DNA from: JANXQG01 sp963719885
GTDB lineage: Bacteria; Planctomycetota; Planctomycetia; Pirellulales; Thermoguttaceae
Direction of reading: 5' to 3'
Assembly (NCBI GenBank): GCA_963719885.1
Contig: CAVRDP010000007.1
Coordinates: 124,001-188,000 of the forward strand
Length of the DNA: 64,000 bases
This document shows positions 29,719 through 40,803 of this stretch, in pieces (the stretch's first letter is position 1; each line of letters begins with the position of its first letter). The position numbers and the translations under genes were made by a program. The notes beneath the pieces were generated by a model that ran no database searches, was not told the DNA's origin, and was given only the letters and a program-made list of their open reading frames with translations.

Positions 29719-31367
29719 ATGAGTCCCCGATCGCTGCCGATTCTTTCCTTCGTCGCCATCGCCTGCTGGCTGGCGGCTGCCGACGGCGCTGCGGCGGCAA
29801 CGCAGCTTTACTGGTACGGCAGCGGGCAATTGGGTGGCAATGGCTCATGGGATGATACTGTCTCTTCAGATTGGTCCACGTCTGCCAGCGGAGGGACACT
29901 TACGACGTGGAGCAACAGCGGCAACAACGGCGCAATCTTTGACTACAATAGTAATGGCTACCCCGGTTTGGTGACGGTCGTCGCGGCGGTCACTGCGGGC
30001 AACTTGACTTTCAACGACGACGGGTTCACGTTGCTCGGGAACGGCGCCGATGCCATTACTTTGGCCGGGTCGGCGGCGGTCTACGTCGCCAGCGGGTCGC
30101 AGGCTTTCGATTATTCCGTGCCGCTGGCAGGCTCTGCCGGCATGACCCTCAGCGGCGGCGGCGAGCTGGTGCTCAGTTCCAGCAATGGCTACAGCGGCAC
30201 GACGACCGTCTCGACCTCCTTCCTGCAATTGGCCAACGCCAATGCGCTGCCTAGTGGGAACCTGGTCCTCAACGGGGGAGTGCTCGAGCTGGCCGCCGGG
30301 AATTGTACCCTCGGCTCGGGGTCGGGCACGGGCCAGCTTCAGTTAACCTCCAGCGGCGGCGGGTTCGCCGCATTTAGCCCAAACTACGCCGTGAATCTCG
30401 GCAACCTGTCGGCGACGATGACCTGGGGCAGCACCTATTTCCTGCCCAGCAGCGGCACCACCAGTGCGACGTTCGTCCTAGGCTCCCACTGGGCGACTGG
30501 CACCATCAACTTCGAAAACCCCATCAACCTTGGCAACAACAACCGGACCGTGCAGGTGAACAGGGGTTCGGGCACGGTCAGTCTCGATGCCAAGCTCAGC
30601 GGCATGCTGAGCGGCGGCGGCGGTCTGATCGTCACGGGCGACGGGGCCCTGGCGCTGACTGCTTCCAACATCTACAGCGGCGGCACCACCGTCAGCGGCG
30701 GCACCCTCTCCGTCCAGAACGCTTCGGCCTTGGGCAGCGGCGGCGTCACGCTTTCCGGCGGCACACTTCAACTGGCCACCGCCCTCAGCGGCAGCCCGGC
30801 CGTCACGCTGACGGCCAATTCGGGGATCGACGTTACCGGCGTGGCGGCCGGCACGCTGGGTGGCCTGGCCATCGGCGGCAATACTCTGTACGTGACCGGC
30901 GGCGGCACCGCCGCCAATACGGCCTATAGCCTGAGGCTCGGCAGCGGCACGCTCAGCGGCAACCCGACATTCAACGTGGCCGACAACGGCACCGGCATCG
31001 GCACGCTCACGCTGGGGGCGCTCAGTGGCGGCGGCACGGCCAGGACATTGACCAAGGCCGGCAGCGGCACGTTGATCCTCAGCGGCAGCGACACCTACAG
31101 CGGCGGCACGACGGTCGATGCCGGCATCCTCTATGCGATGAACGCCAATGCCATTCCCGCCGGAACCCGCTTGGAAGTCGGCGCGGAGGGAACTTCGTTT
31201 TCAATCCCGCCTCCACTATCGCGCCGGTCGTGACCTCCTCGCTTGCGGCATCGCCCGGCGGAGTGGTTGCCGGCGTCCCCGAGCCATCGACTTTCCTGCT
31301 GCTCGCCGCCGGCGCGATCGCACTGCTGGGCTTCGCCTGCCGACGATCGCGCTCATCGAGGACCTGA
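29719..31367 (+). CDS. PEP-CTERM protein with autotransporter-associated beta-strand repeats (one frameshift)
   Basis: ATG 29719 starts a signal peptide (SFVAIACWLAAADGAAAA). The body consists of glycine/serine/threonine-rich beta-helix repeats such as GGTTVSGGTLSVQNASALGS and LTKAGSGTLILSGSDTYSGG. Near 31190 one base shifts the frame; the next frame continues NFVFNPASTIAPVV and ends with a textbook PEP-CTERM tail: GVPEPSTFLLLAAGAIALLG, then CRRSR, stop 31365-31367. Such proteins are exported and processed by an exosortase, often with biofilm matrix. Repaired length ~549 residues. Confidence 0.8.
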
Positions 31368-31368
31368 T

Positions 31369-32341
31369 CTATTCGAACCCCAAGTCTTCTCCCTCGTGCA
31401 GCGCCACGCCGATCTGTTCCAGGCCGCCGTGGCGGCCGTTGTACCAGAGCAGCCATTTCTTGCCGTCGAAGATGGCATACGGCTTGTAGCAGGCGTCGTG
31501 GTCCCATTGGTTCTCGCCCGGGCGGACGATCGGGATTCGCCGCATGGCGCTGCCAGTCGGTGATGCCGTCGCGCGAGCGGGCGATGCCGATCTGCGCGTG
31601 ATGTTCATCGCGAAAGCCGATGTAGAACATCAGGTACCAACCGTTCCGCCTCTCCACCTGGCAGGCGGTGACTTTGTGCTTCTCCCATGCGTGGTTCGGA
31701 TCGGGGATGAAGATGGGGTTGGCTTCGTGTCTTGGTCCACGTCGAGGCCGTCAGGGCTGGTGGCATAGCCGATGGCGTTCGGCTCGTTCTGTTCGCCGCC
31801 GGAATACCACATCCGGAAGTGCTTGGCGTCCGCATCCCACAAGACGTGCGGACACATCACCGCGACCTTCTCCCACGGCTTCTCCGGCGACAGGACCGGC
31901 TTGGTCGCTCATGCGCTTCCAGGCGACGCCGTCGGGACTGGTGGCATAGCCGATCCACGAATGGCCTTGGGCCTGGCCGGTGTACCAGAGATGATAGCCA
32001 TCCTCGCGTTTCAGGACTACGGGGCGGTTGATGTCGTCTTCCCAGCCGGTCTCCCTTCTCGGGCCCAGCACGATCTGGGGCGGTTCGCTCCAGTGGATGC
32101 CGTCTTTGCTCTCGACCAGCGCCACGGATCCTTTCGGCCGCCAGGAAAGCCACATCCGATACGTCCCGCCTTCGCGCAAGACGGAAATATCGAAACACGT
32201 CCCATATTTTCCACCCATGACCGGATTGCCTGCGAACTTTTTCCAGCCTCCTGAAGTTTCCAGCGGCGCAGATCGAGCGGCCACGACCGCGCTCGCGCCG
32301 CCCGTCAGAAAGAGCACGAAAACCAACCATCTGCTTTTCAT
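31369..32341 (-). CDS. Glycosidase-like five-bladed beta-propeller protein (several frameshifts)
   Basis: ATG 32341 begins MKSRWLVFVLFLTGGASAVV, a signal peptide. The body shows repeated propeller strands: TYRMWLSWRPKGSVALVES, DDINRPVVLKREDGYHLWYT, IGYATSPDGVAWKRM, HFRMWYSGGEQNEPNAIGYA, KWLLWYNGRHGGLEQIGVAL. These are typical of GH43/GH130/GH32-like proteins. The segments fall into at least three frames (breaks near 31900, 31740 and 31600). Repaired, it would be ~320 residues. Whether it is a real pseudogene or an assembly problem cannot be decided here. Confidence 0.6.
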
Positions 32342-32354
32342 CAATACGTTCCTT

Positions 32355-33952
32355 TCATGGCAGGGTGCCGCTCACCCGAGTCAGTTTCTCCGCTGCCGCA
32401 ATTTCCTTTCCGTCGGCCCACACGCGCAGGCCTTGGCCCTTGCCGTAATGCGAACCGGTCTTGTCGAAGAGGATCGTGAGCCCGGTCCGTGGTAAAGAAC
32501 CTGGTCGAGGCAGAAATAGTCCCACGTCGGCGGCACGAGCGGATTCACCTCGACCGTGTCGTCGGCGCGCGGCGCAAACCGATCAGTCCGCTGATCACCA
32601 GATCGCAAAATGTCGAGTGGTTGTAATCCTTGCCGCGCTCCTTGGGTCCCTGCTTGCGCTCGATCAGCAGGGTCCGCGAGATCCAGTCGCCGCTGGCCGG
32701 ATTCAGATTTTCATCGATCCACGACACGATGCGGCCGTCGGGAAGCGTCAGTCGTTGCGACTTGGCGTAAATCTTCAACAGTTGGAAATAATCCTTCGCG
32801 CCGATCGCATCCTGTCGAGGACCATTGAGCAGATTCGCAAGGCCGGTCAGGGTGATGGCCGTCGCGTAGGGCCAACTCGGTCCGTTCCACTGGCATTCGT
32901 GTCCGGCGTAGGCGACTGCAAACTTCGCCGATGCGCTGCTCGGCGGTCGTCGGCCCGAAGGGTGCAAAGAATCCCTGCGGGTCCATGACCTGCTTCCACG
33001 CCACGGCAAATTGCCCATCGGGCAGGTTGACGTACCAGGGCGTGAAGCCGTGAAGTTCGCGAACGCTCGCCAATTGCTTCGGCGGCCTGTTCCCGCCGCG
33101 GGGCAGGACCTTGAAAAATTGCGCGTCGGCGTCCCACAATTTCTCCTGGACGAGTCGCTTGATCGCCGCCGCCCTCGCCCGATAGTCGCGGGCGACGTCC
33201 GCCTTGCCCGCAAGCTCTGCGATCCGCGCGATGGCCAGCGCGTCGCCGAACTGATAGCTGTTGATCGTGGGGCGATAGCCGCTGCCGCCGATAGAAACCT
33301 CCATGCCATCGCGGTCGTCGATCTGCCAATACAGCCCGTTTGCGTCGCGATGCGAAGTTTCCCAGGCCGCGAAGTTGGCCATGAGGTCCGGGAGCAAACC
33401 GATCGCCAGCGACTTGTCGCCGGTCACGCAGTAGCGTGCCCAGATGGCATCCGCGGCCCAGAAACTGTAGCGCCGCGGCTCGCCGCCGCCGCGGAACCAA
33501 AAGACCGAGTAGTCGTCCAGATACCGCGGATCATGCAGCCAGCGGCCTTCGTAAAGGTGATGCCCCGCCGCGCAGTCGATGGTGTTGTACTTGCCCGCCC
33601 AGCCGACATTCGGCAGGAACTCGTCCACGACGAAACCGGCGGCCGCCTTCTTGATGTGTTTCCGGTACGTCCACCAGCGGAAATAGTAGGTCGTGCGGAT
33701 GTCCTCGTCCGGGCAATCGAACAGCGGGATGTTGTCCTTCAGGAAACCCCATGCCGCCGCGTTGGGGAAGTTCCCCTGGTAGAGTTCCTGGTCGTTCTTG
33801 TTGAAGTCCTCGACGTAATGCCGGAAGGATTCGGCCTTGAGTACCAACGCTCGGCAGGGCGCCGCCACGGCCGTGCTTCCGGCGGGCAAGACCAAGAGAA
33901 ATTGGCAAACCAAGGCTGGGAACATTGCAGGGATCAATGAACGGCCAGGCAT
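32355..33952 (-). CDS. MGH1-like (alpha/alpha)6 glycoside hydrolase (frameshifted)
   Basis: ATG 33952 (MPGRSLIPAMFPALVCQFLL, signal peptide). The (alpha/alpha)6 toroid is recognisable from RTTYYFRWWTYRKHIKK, WAADAIWARYCVTGDKSLA, ETSHRDANGLYWQIDDRDGM, GSGYRPTINSYQFGDALAIA and, in a second frame, CQWNGPSWPYATAITLTGL; the C-terminus (TVEVNPLVPPTWDYFCLDQV, then GLRVWADGKEI) is in further frames, with the stop at 32355-32357. Related to the trehalase/GH63/MGH1-like clan. It lies directly upstream of the propeller glycosidase, same strand, so the pair may degrade one polysaccharide. Confidence 0.65.
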
Positions 33953-33990
33953 GTTGTTTCCTCTCCGACTATTTCTCGCAAAAAACGAAA

Positions 33991-35197
33991 TCAAAATGCG
34001 TAATGCGTCACAAGTCCTTCGACGGCCCGCTGGAGATCGAACGCCTTCTCGACGCGTCTCCTGGCTTTCGCGGCCAATTGCTGGCGTCGAGTGTCATCGC
34101 CCAGTAATCGGCCAATTGCAGCGGACATTGCCCGCACGTCGTCCGGCGGAACCAGCCAGGCCGCCTCGCTCTCTGGCGGAAAGATTTCGCGCGTTCCGCC
34201 CACATTGGTTGCCACGACCGCCAGGCCGGCGGCTGCCGCCTCCAAGAGTACGCGGCCTAGCGGTTCTTGCCGGGCTGGGTGAACCAGGAGCGTCAACTCG
34301 TTGAGAATCCGCGGCACGTCGTCGCGGACGCCGAGAAAGTGGACTCTTCCGGCAAGCGGTCCGCCGGCAGCCTGATGAAGCTGTTCTTCGAACTGCCGCG
34401 ATTCCGCCTTGGCGGAAAAGCGTTGGCCGATGACGAGCCAGGCAAAGGGTATTTTGGGGCTGTAGGGAACGCCCTCCGCGGCGTTCCGTGTTCGAGACGA
34501 GTCGTGCGAATACGAAACGCCGCGGAGGGCGTTCCCTACAGGGGATCGTGCAATGTCATTTAGCTGCGCAAGGGCCGCCGCGAGCACGTCGTGTCCCTTG
34601 CGCAGCGAAATCTGGCCGATCGTGCCAATCAACGGTACGTCGCAGGCAAGCCCGAGTTGCCGCTGCAGATAGCCTGTCGGCGGGTGAGGGCGAAGTTCTT
34701 GCAGGTCGATGCCGTTATACAGAACGAATGTCTTCTCGGCTGCCAGTCCCTGGGCGACGTGGAACTGCCGGGTTGCCTCGGAGACTGCCAGGAGGCGCGT
34801 GTGGCAGTTGAGATCGGCGATGGCCTGGCGACTGAGCGTCACGATGTCGCGGAGGTGCGAAAGGCTCGGCAGCGGGAACTCCGCGGCCACGGGACCCGAG
34901 AGTCGCCCCATGGCCAGGCTGTTGGCGTGGAGCAGGGCAGGGCGGTGGCGGCCAAGAATCTCGGCGAGTCGGCAGCGGAGTTCGGCCAAGGGGAGTCGCA
35001 CTCCTTGCGGGTTCGCGCGGTTCGAACGACACGACCTCGACGCCTTCGCTGCCCAGGGTCTCGGCCAAGGGCCCGCATGCCGGTGCGGCGACGCGAACCT
35101 GGTAACCCGCCCGTGCGATTCCCCCCAGCGTCGCGAGCATCGACCGTTCGCCGCCGTTGAGCGTGGCATATTCGCAGAGAATGAGAACGGTGGGCAC
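33991..35197 (-). CDS. Glycosyltransferase family 4 (one frameshift, palindrome inserted)
   Basis: ATG 35197 starts MPTVLILCEYATLNGGERSM, the N-terminal Rossmann strand and GGxER loop of GT4 enzymes. A frame change near 34995 separates this from the main body: LLHANSLAMGRLSGPVAAEF, VLYNGIDLQELRP, PLIGTIGQISLRKGHD, HFLGVRDDVPRI and the nucleotide-sugar-binding HPARQEPLGRVLLEAAAAGL with its E-x7-E. About 400 residues after repair. An 80-base palindrome is inserted in frame between the GTIGQISLRKGHD and FAWLVIGQ blocks. Last gene of the pdxJ-dapA operon (2 bases after dapA). Confidence 0.8.
34461..34540. repeat. 80-bp palindromic element inside the glycosyltransferase gene
   Basis: Arms TGTAGGGAACGCCCTCCGCG (34461-34480) and CGCGGAGGGCGTTCCCTACA (34521-34540) are perfect inverted copies; the inner bases pair further. 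Read in the gene's frame it stays open and adds ~27 residues (VGNALRGVSYSHDSS ... RNAAEGVPYS). Confidence 0.85.
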
Positions 35198-35199
35198 GT

Positions 35200-36087
35200 C
35201 TACAGCAGTCCGTAGTCCAGGAGCGTCTTCCGCAACTTCTCCTGTTCGCCGGGGTTGAGGCGGGTGAGCGGCATCCGCAAGTCGCCGCTGTCAAGACCCA
35301 ACATCTCCATTGCGGCCTTGATGGGGATTGGATTCGTCGACAAGCCGAGCATATCGCGGCACAAGGGAAAAAGCTTGAAGTGCAGCCGCCGGGCCTCCTG
35401 GAGATTGCCCGCCTGGAAAGCCCGAATCATGGCGATCACGTCTTTCGGCACGATGTTGCCCACGACCGAGACGACGCCTTGCCCGCCCAACGACATCAGC
35501 GGCAGCGTCAGGCTGTCGTCGCCGCTGAGGAGGGTGAGGTCGGTCTTGGCCAGGATCTGCGAGGCGGCGTCCATCGATCCGCTGGCCTCTTTGACCATCG
35601 TCACGTTGGGCAACTCGGCCATGCGGACGATCGTATCGGCCTCGATATTCTTGCCGGTGCGCCCGGGAATGTTGTACACGCAGATCGGAATGTCGACGGC
35701 CTCGGCCAAAGCCTTGAAGTGCTGGAAGAAACCCTCTTGGGTCGGCTTGTTGTAGTACGGCGCCACGACCAGGGCGGCGTCGGCCCCGCGCTTGGCGGCC
35801 CAGCGGGTCAGGCGGAGGGCTTCCTCGGTGCTGTTCGATCCCGTGCCCGCCATCACCTTGGCCCGGCCGGCGGTCGCTTCCACCACGGCCGCGATCACCC
35901 GCTCATGCTCCGGGTGCGAGAGCGTGGGGCACTCGCCGGTCGTGCCCACGGGGCAGAGGCAGGTCGTTCCCGCTCCAATCTGGAATTCGACGTTCCGCTG
36001 CAAGCTCTCGATATCGACCTGGCCGTCGCGAAACGGTGTGATCATGGCTACGGTCAAGCCGGCGAAATCTTCGCTTCGGGTGGGCAT
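35200..36087 (-). CDS. dapA: 4-hydroxy-tetrahydrodipicolinate synthase
   Basis: 295 residues, normal for the family. It condenses pyruvate with aspartate semialdehyde in the first committed step of diaminopimelate/lysine synthesis. The Schiff-base lysine is in NVTMVKEASGSMDAA, the catalytic tyrosine in ICVYNIPGRTGKN, and the substrate loop is CPVGTTGECPTLSHPEHE. Start ATG 36087 (MPTRSEDFAGLTVAMITPF). It follows pdxJ by 6 bases and precedes the glycosyltransferase by 2, an apparent operon. A member acting on another 2-keto acid (NanA/KDG aldolase branch) is less likely given the full DapA motifs. Confidence 0.92.
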   Translation of the reverse strand: MPTRSEDFAGLTVAMITPFRDGQVDIESLQRNVEFQIGAGTTCLCPVGTTGECPTLSHPEHERVIAAVVEATAGRAKVMAGTGSNSTEEALRLTRWAAKRGADAALVVAPYYNKPTQEGFFQHFKALAEAVDIPICVYNIPGRTGKNIEADTIVRMAELPNVTMVKEASGSMDAASQILAKTDLTLLSGDDSLTLPLMSLGGQGVVSVVGNIVPKDVIAMIRAFQAGNLQEARRLHFKLFPLCRDMLGLSTNPIPIKAAMEMLGLDSGDLRMPLTRLNPGEQEKLRKTLLDYGLL

Positions 36088-36093
36088 GGCAAT

Positions 36094-36816
36094 TTACTTT
36101 CCTTCTGTCACCAATTGTTTCATTTCCCGCACGGCCTGCTGGAAGCCGACCATCAAGGCCCGCGCGATGATGCTGTGGCCGATGTTCAGTTCGTGCATGC
36201 CTTCGATCGCGGCCACGGGGCGGACATTGTGATAAGTCAGCCCATGCCCGGCGTGCAAGGCCATCCCGGCCTGGCGGATGAATCGTCCCGCCTGGGCGAG
36301 TTTTTCCAGTTCCTTGTCCTGCCGCCGGCCACGGCCGGCCAGGGCATATTGCCCGGTGTGCAGTTCAACGGCCGCCACCTTCAACGCGGCGGCCACGTCG
36401 AGTTGCCGCTGGTCGGGATCGAGGAAGAGGCTCACGGAAATGCCCGCGTCTTCCAGTTGACGAACGACCTCGGCCGCCTTTTGCCGTTGGCCGGCGATAT
36501 CCAGGCCGCCCTCGGTCGTAACCTCTTCGCGACGCTCCGGCACGAGGGTCGCTTGATCGGGCTTCACTTCGCAGGCGATCGCCAAGACCTCATGCTCGCA
36601 GGCCATTTCGAGGTTCAGCTTGACCGTCACGGTCTGGTGGAGGATGCGCAGATCGCGCTCCTGAATGTGCCGCCGGTCCTCGCGGAGATGAAGGGTAATA
36701 CAGTCGGCCCCGCCCAGTTCAGCCAATGCGGCCGCCCAGACCGGGTCGGGCTCGAAGGTCCGCCGTACCTGGCGGACCGTGGCCACATGATCGATATTGA
36801 CGCCCAGTTCAGCCAT
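36094..36816 (-). CDS. pdxJ: Pyridoxine 5'-phosphate synthase
   Basis: 240 residues from ATG 36816 (MAELGVNIDHVATVRQVRRT). Forms pyridoxine phosphate from 3-amino-2-oxopropyl phosphate and deoxyxylulose phosphate, the last step of DXP-dependent vitamin B6 synthesis. Motifs: GVNIDHVATVR, DCITLHLREDRRHIQ, VKLNLEMA (catalytic Glu), TLVPERREEVTTEGG, VELHTGQYA, HAGHGLTYHNV and ELNIGHSIIARAL. Frames extending upstream are not supported by family length. Head of the minus-strand pdxJ-dapA-glycosyltransferase operon. Confidence 0.95.
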   Translation of the reverse strand: MAELGVNIDHVATVRQVRRTFEPDPVWAAALAELGGADCITLHLREDRRHIQERDLRILHQTVTVKLNLEMACEHEVLAIACEVKPDQATLVPERREEVTTEGGLDIAGQRQKAAEVVRQLEDAGISVSLFLDPDQRQLDVAAALKVAAVELHTGQYALAGRGRRQDKELEKLAQAGRFIRQAGMALHAGHGLTYHNVRPVAAIEGMHELNIGHSIIARALMVGFQQAVREMKQLVTEGK

Positions 36817-37934
36817 TATTTGTCCTGACTCCGAAGAACCAATTCTACCAAGCGGGCGGCGATCGCAAAACTCCGCCCCGATTTTCCTGGGCCGACGATC
36901 CCCTCCTGCAAGAACAAAATTCCAAAAACTGCATCCAGACACGTCTTCCGACCCCGGCGGCCGCGTTGGACCACCACCGGAACGTGGTCCATTTTGCAAA
37001 AAGTGGCCAAAGTGGCCCAGAAAACGTAGTTTTGTCATTTTGGGCGTCGTTTTATACCACCAGCGGTTTACGTTGATCTCACCATCGGACGTTGTCGACA
37101 TCATAAAAATTGCGGGGAAACGATGGCTTGACACCCTTTCGAGTGCTCAAACTATGGACACCATGGTGTTGCCAGTTTGGCTCCTTTTGGTTCCCTTTCG
37201 GCCACGTTTGACTACTTTTGACTACTTTTAACTACTTTTGACCACGCTCGGCTCTTTCTTGGCAAGCTAGGCAAGATCATTATCCTGTTTCCGCGAGGGC
37301 CTCAGAACGCCCGGTCAAGAAATTCCGTTTTTTCCTATTCGATCCCCAAATAGTATGGAATTGAGCGTGCGGCCATAGGGAAGAAATTCCTGGAACACTA
37401 ATCTTCGCTAATTGACACTAATCCTCGTTCGATTAGTGATAATTAGCGTTGATCAGTGTTCCCTCCTTCCCGTCTTTCATATTTCTGTCTGTGCCTGAAC
37501 ATCGCTTGCCGTATATCCAGGCCGATGCCGTGGCCGGGGCAGATGAGGCGCTGCCCCGGGCCGCGCGACGCGGTTGACCGGCCGCGTCGCAGAACCCAAA
37601 TTGTTAAAGAACGAATAACCGAATCAGACCATTATTGGCCATGGAAAACTGAATTTATTGCCTATGCTCCGTACTTACGAAATAACTTACGTCCGCCATG
37701 GGAGCTCTCGCACTTCTCCGGCAAACCCGGCTTTCCGGCCTGGTTATGCACGAAAGGCGCCGCTTACCGATCGGCGGCAGCTTCGTGCGCTACTAATAAG
37801 TACGAATTAGACGCCAAAATGAACGGTTGGGTGCGGCACGATTCGGTTGCAACTCCAATCTCGGGCGATACTTCCGACTTTTCGGCATGGCCAGCTTTTT
37901 GCCCTTTTTCTACGGCATGGAAATGCACATCGAG
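36817..37934. other. Long intergenic region
   Basis: Over 1.1 kb without a convincing gene; it is notably AT-richer than its surroundings between about 37080 and 37460. A short run of ~11-base repeats (TTTGACTACTTT-type) lies at 37204-37242. The frame at 37456-38148 is rejected as a shadow. It should contain the pdxJ promoter. Confidence 0.4.
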
Positions 37935-38501
37935 CTACTCGTTCCCGTGTTTCTGCAGTTCTTCTGCAGACACTGGCTGGTGTTTTATGAGGTCGCGAAG
38001 CATTTTCCCTGTCTGCTCGTCGGGCTGGAAGAGTTTTGCCATGGGCTCGGTAACGTCGACGAATTCGGCGCCGGGCGAGCGGTACGTGACGCTCCACTTG
38101 GAAACGATCAGGTCGGCCCCCGCCCGCTTGGCGATTTCAGGGATCTGATCCTTGACCTTCGCCAGGATTTCGTCGATGGGCGCGGACCCAAAGACCTGGC
38201 TGTGGCTATGCTCCTGGCCAGCCCTGCCTTCCGCTTCGAGTTTCTTGGCCTTCTCATGGTCGCCGGCGGCGTTGGCCTTGTCGTGCTCTTCCTTGAGCTT
38301 TTTCAGCCCGGCAACGAATTCCGGCGAGCGGTAGAACTTGCGGTAGTACGCCAAAGCGACCGCCCGGGAATCGAATGTGCCCACCCGCAAGGGTTTCACG
38401 GTTTGGCCCGCCTGCGTTGCCGTGGGCTCCGCCCCAGTGGCCGACATTCCCAAGAGTCCGATCACCGCTGACAACATGGCACCGATAGTAAGTCGTTTCA
38501 T
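37935..38501 (-). CDS. Exported protein with OmpH/Skp-like layout
   Basis: 188 residues from ATG 38501, starting with a signal peptide (MKRLTIGAMLSAVIGLLG). The mature part has a first strand (LRVGTFDSRAVALAYYRKF), a charged helix (FVAGLKKLKEEHDKANAAGD, then KKLEAEG), and a second alpha/beta part (APIDEILAKVKDQIPEIAKR, ADLIVSKWSVTYRS, EFVDVTEPMAKLF). This order of first strand, long helices and final strands recalls periplasmic OmpH/Skp chaperones, though the helices are shorter. Assignment is tentative. Confidence 0.65.
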   Translation of the reverse strand: MKRLTIGAMLSAVIGLLGMSATGAEPTATQAGQTVKPLRVGTFDSRAVALAYYRKFYRSPEFVAGLKKLKEEHDKANAAGDHEKAKKLEAEGRAGQEHSHSQVFGSAPIDEILAKVKDQIPEIAKRAGADLIVSKWSVTYRSPGAEFVDVTEPMAKLFQPDEQTGKMLRDLIKHQPVSAEELQKHGNE

Positions 38502-39107
38502 ACAGATACCTTTCGAAAAAAAGTGGTGGCAATATCGAGTCGATATGACAGAGGCGACCCTTCGGCGTCGATATAACACGTTGACGGCGAGGGGTTCTGC
38601 TTTTTGCAGCGCGGCGGTCACTTGCCCAGCGGTTTGTCGGTCTCGTAGACCAACTGCGTGACGAACTGCATCAAATGATCGAGCGGCACGGTGAATTGGC
38701 CGTGTTCGGTCGGATACACCGTGCATGGCGAATACGGCCGCGGGCAAGTCGCCATTTCCGCGCTGTTGGCAGGATTCGGCGTTGATTTGGGCTCGCTCTT
38801 TGCGACGGCAGAGAGTATTCCTGAGTGATTTTCCTGTCGCACATCTTCTTGTCCCCGCTCTCCACCCCCTATCGGCTCTATTGCGTCGTGACATGGCTCC
38901 GCTAGAATAGACTACAAGTGGGCTCTTCTCGGGCTGAACCCATGGCGCGGCGGCGTTATCTCGTTCAGCTTTTGCACGTGTAATTCCGTTGCGTTGGACT
39001 GGCCGATTCCCTCGGCCGGGTTTGATGATCCTGGCAGCAATGCGACGCCGATCCGGAACTCGGCGCCCCTGCAATATCAGTCCCATCACTCACAGAGGAG
39101 GTGTCCC
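38502..39107. other. Intergenic, possible short remnant
   Basis: A minus-strand frame at 38618-38842 ends YPTEHGQFTVPLDHLMQFVT, which looks protein-like, but it has no clear start or signal and I do not recognise it. Otherwise nothing is seen until the ribosome-binding site GAGGAGG just before 39108. Confidence 0.35.
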
Positions 39108-40294
39108 ATGCAACGTCTCGTTGCCCTAGTGCTAGCGGCCTGCACACTCGCAGGCATTGTCGGCCAATCGGCCGTGGCCCAAGATCGATCGCTCAAGCGA
39201 CAGCAATCGCGAAAAGCAAAGGCGGCGCAGCCCGCCGAGGCCGGCTTCGGCGATTTCATCGTCGGCGATCCGGTTCGCTGCCAGAACCTGACCGTCTTCC
39301 CCGTCACGTCCAAGGTGCCCAAGAACGAAGACCGTTACTTGACCCTGGACGAAGGCTTGAAGAGCGGAGAGGTTCAGATTTTCGAGGTCGGCGCCGTGCC
39401 GGGCGCGGCCCGGCGGCCGGCGTTTGACTCAAGTGCGAGCGTCAACCGTTTGATGCTCCTCAATCGGTCTGACAAGCCGCTCTACCTGATGCCCGGCGAC
39501 GTAATCTACGGCGGTCAACAGGATCGGACCATCGGCGAAGAGGCGGTCATCCCGCCGGGCAAGAAGCCGGTGGCAATTCAGGTCTTTTGCGTGGAACATG
39601 GCCGGTGGTCCGCGCGCGACGATTCGGAGACCTCCCAGGCCCTGGTTCGCCTGGCCGCGCCGTCCGCCCAGCCCCTGGATGCCAAGGCCCGGCAGAAGCT
39701 CGCGGAGGAGGCCAAACAGGGCAAGTTCGTCGCGCACGCCGGAAGCCTGAGCAAGGGTGGACGGGCTGCCGTCCAGGAGGGCAAGGGGCAGCAGGAGGTG
39801 TCTGGGACAAGATCGGCGAGGCCAACGCTTCCTCCGGCGCCCAGAGCGCGAGCGACGCCTTTACGGCGAACTACACCAATCCCGAGTTGTTGAAACGGCT
39901 TCAGGCCTACCTCAAGGGTGTTGAGCAGCCCGTGGCGGGCCAGCAGCAGGTGGTCGGGGCCATCGTGGCCATCAACGGCAAGGTCGAGGCCGTGGACGTG
40001 TTCCAATCGACTCCGCTGTTTGAGAAGGTCTGGCCGAGGTTGGTCAAGAGCCATGCCTTGGACGCCTCCGCCGTGGCCCAACGACCGGATGCGGAAAAAC
40101 TCGCCACGGTGAGCGACGCCAGCGAGTTCTTCCGCACCGCCATGCAGGCCAAGGTGGAAAAGAAGAGCAAGAGCCGCGGCGGCCTGGTGGTGACCAAGCG
40201 GGATTCCGAGAAGGTCGAATCTTTCTCGGCCGGCTTCGGCAGCGCCGGCGACGCATTTGGAGACTCGGTCCATAGCTCGGCTTATAAGAAGTGA
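39108..40294 (+). CDS. ARPP-1-like (DUF6569-like) exported protein, one frameshift
   Basis: ATG 39108 sits behind a strong AGAGGAGG site and opens a signal peptide (RLVALVLAACTLAGIVG). The body has the family order: CQNLTVFPV, YLTLDEGLKSGEVQIFEVG, VNRLMLLNRSDKPLYLMPGD, GGQQDRTIGEEAVIPPG and VFCVEHGRWS. Near 39800 the frame changes (two extra bases or one missing), after which DKIGEANASSGAQSASDAFT, GAIVAINGKVEAVDVFQS and a serine/glycine tail follow. Repaired length ~394. Role unknown; probably periplasmic. Confidence 0.7.
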
Positions 40295-40590
40295 GCCGCC
40301 AGGAACCAGCGCCGCGCGCCCTCGTCGGTCTTCAGGAAGTTCAGCAGCAGAGCGGTAACCTTCTCGCAGCCCGACGGGCTGGGATGGATGCGGTCGCGGG
40401 TAATGACGTCGTCGATGCTCCAGGTCATGCCGTCGAGTTTCCGGGGCCTGTCGCCGCAAGCCCAGAGATAGGGGCCCCAGATCACTACCGGCGCCTGCAC
40501 TTCGCCGCGGGCCGGATCGTAGTTCAGCCGCGGCTCGCCGGCGGCAGCAGCATCGCGAGGACGATGATGCAAAGAACCTGGGTTTTCATC
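40282..40590 (-). pseudogene. SGNH/GDSL-hydrolase-like remnant
   Basis: A signal peptide (MKTQVLCIIVLAMLLPPASR) starting at 40590 runs into TGA after 21 codons. In another frame a C-terminal piece follows: VVIWGPYLWACGDRP, and RDRIHPSPSGCEKVTALLLN, where the Asp and His of DRIHPS match the catalytic Asp-x-x-His of SGNH esterases. The central part with the Ser block is missing, so this is a deletion remnant. Confidence 0.55.
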
Positions 40591-40803
40591 GATCGATATC
40601 TCCTCTTGCTGATGATCTTGGATAGCAGCCAGACTGGAGCTTGTCAAGAGACAAGCCGCCGTGTGAACGCGGTGGGGTGGAATGCCACCCGTGCAGAAAG
40701 GCGGAAGTTATTTTTGCTCCGATGCTAGGGCGTGGTGCAGCGGGCCGTGCCGTAGTAGAATCAACCGAATTCCGCGCTTGGCTTGCGCAGCTAAAGCGAG
40801 ATT

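Noticed and set aside
37456..38148. Plus-strand frame of 230 codons
   Set aside because: It runs antisense to the exported OmpH-like gene, has random-looking composition and no signal or motif.
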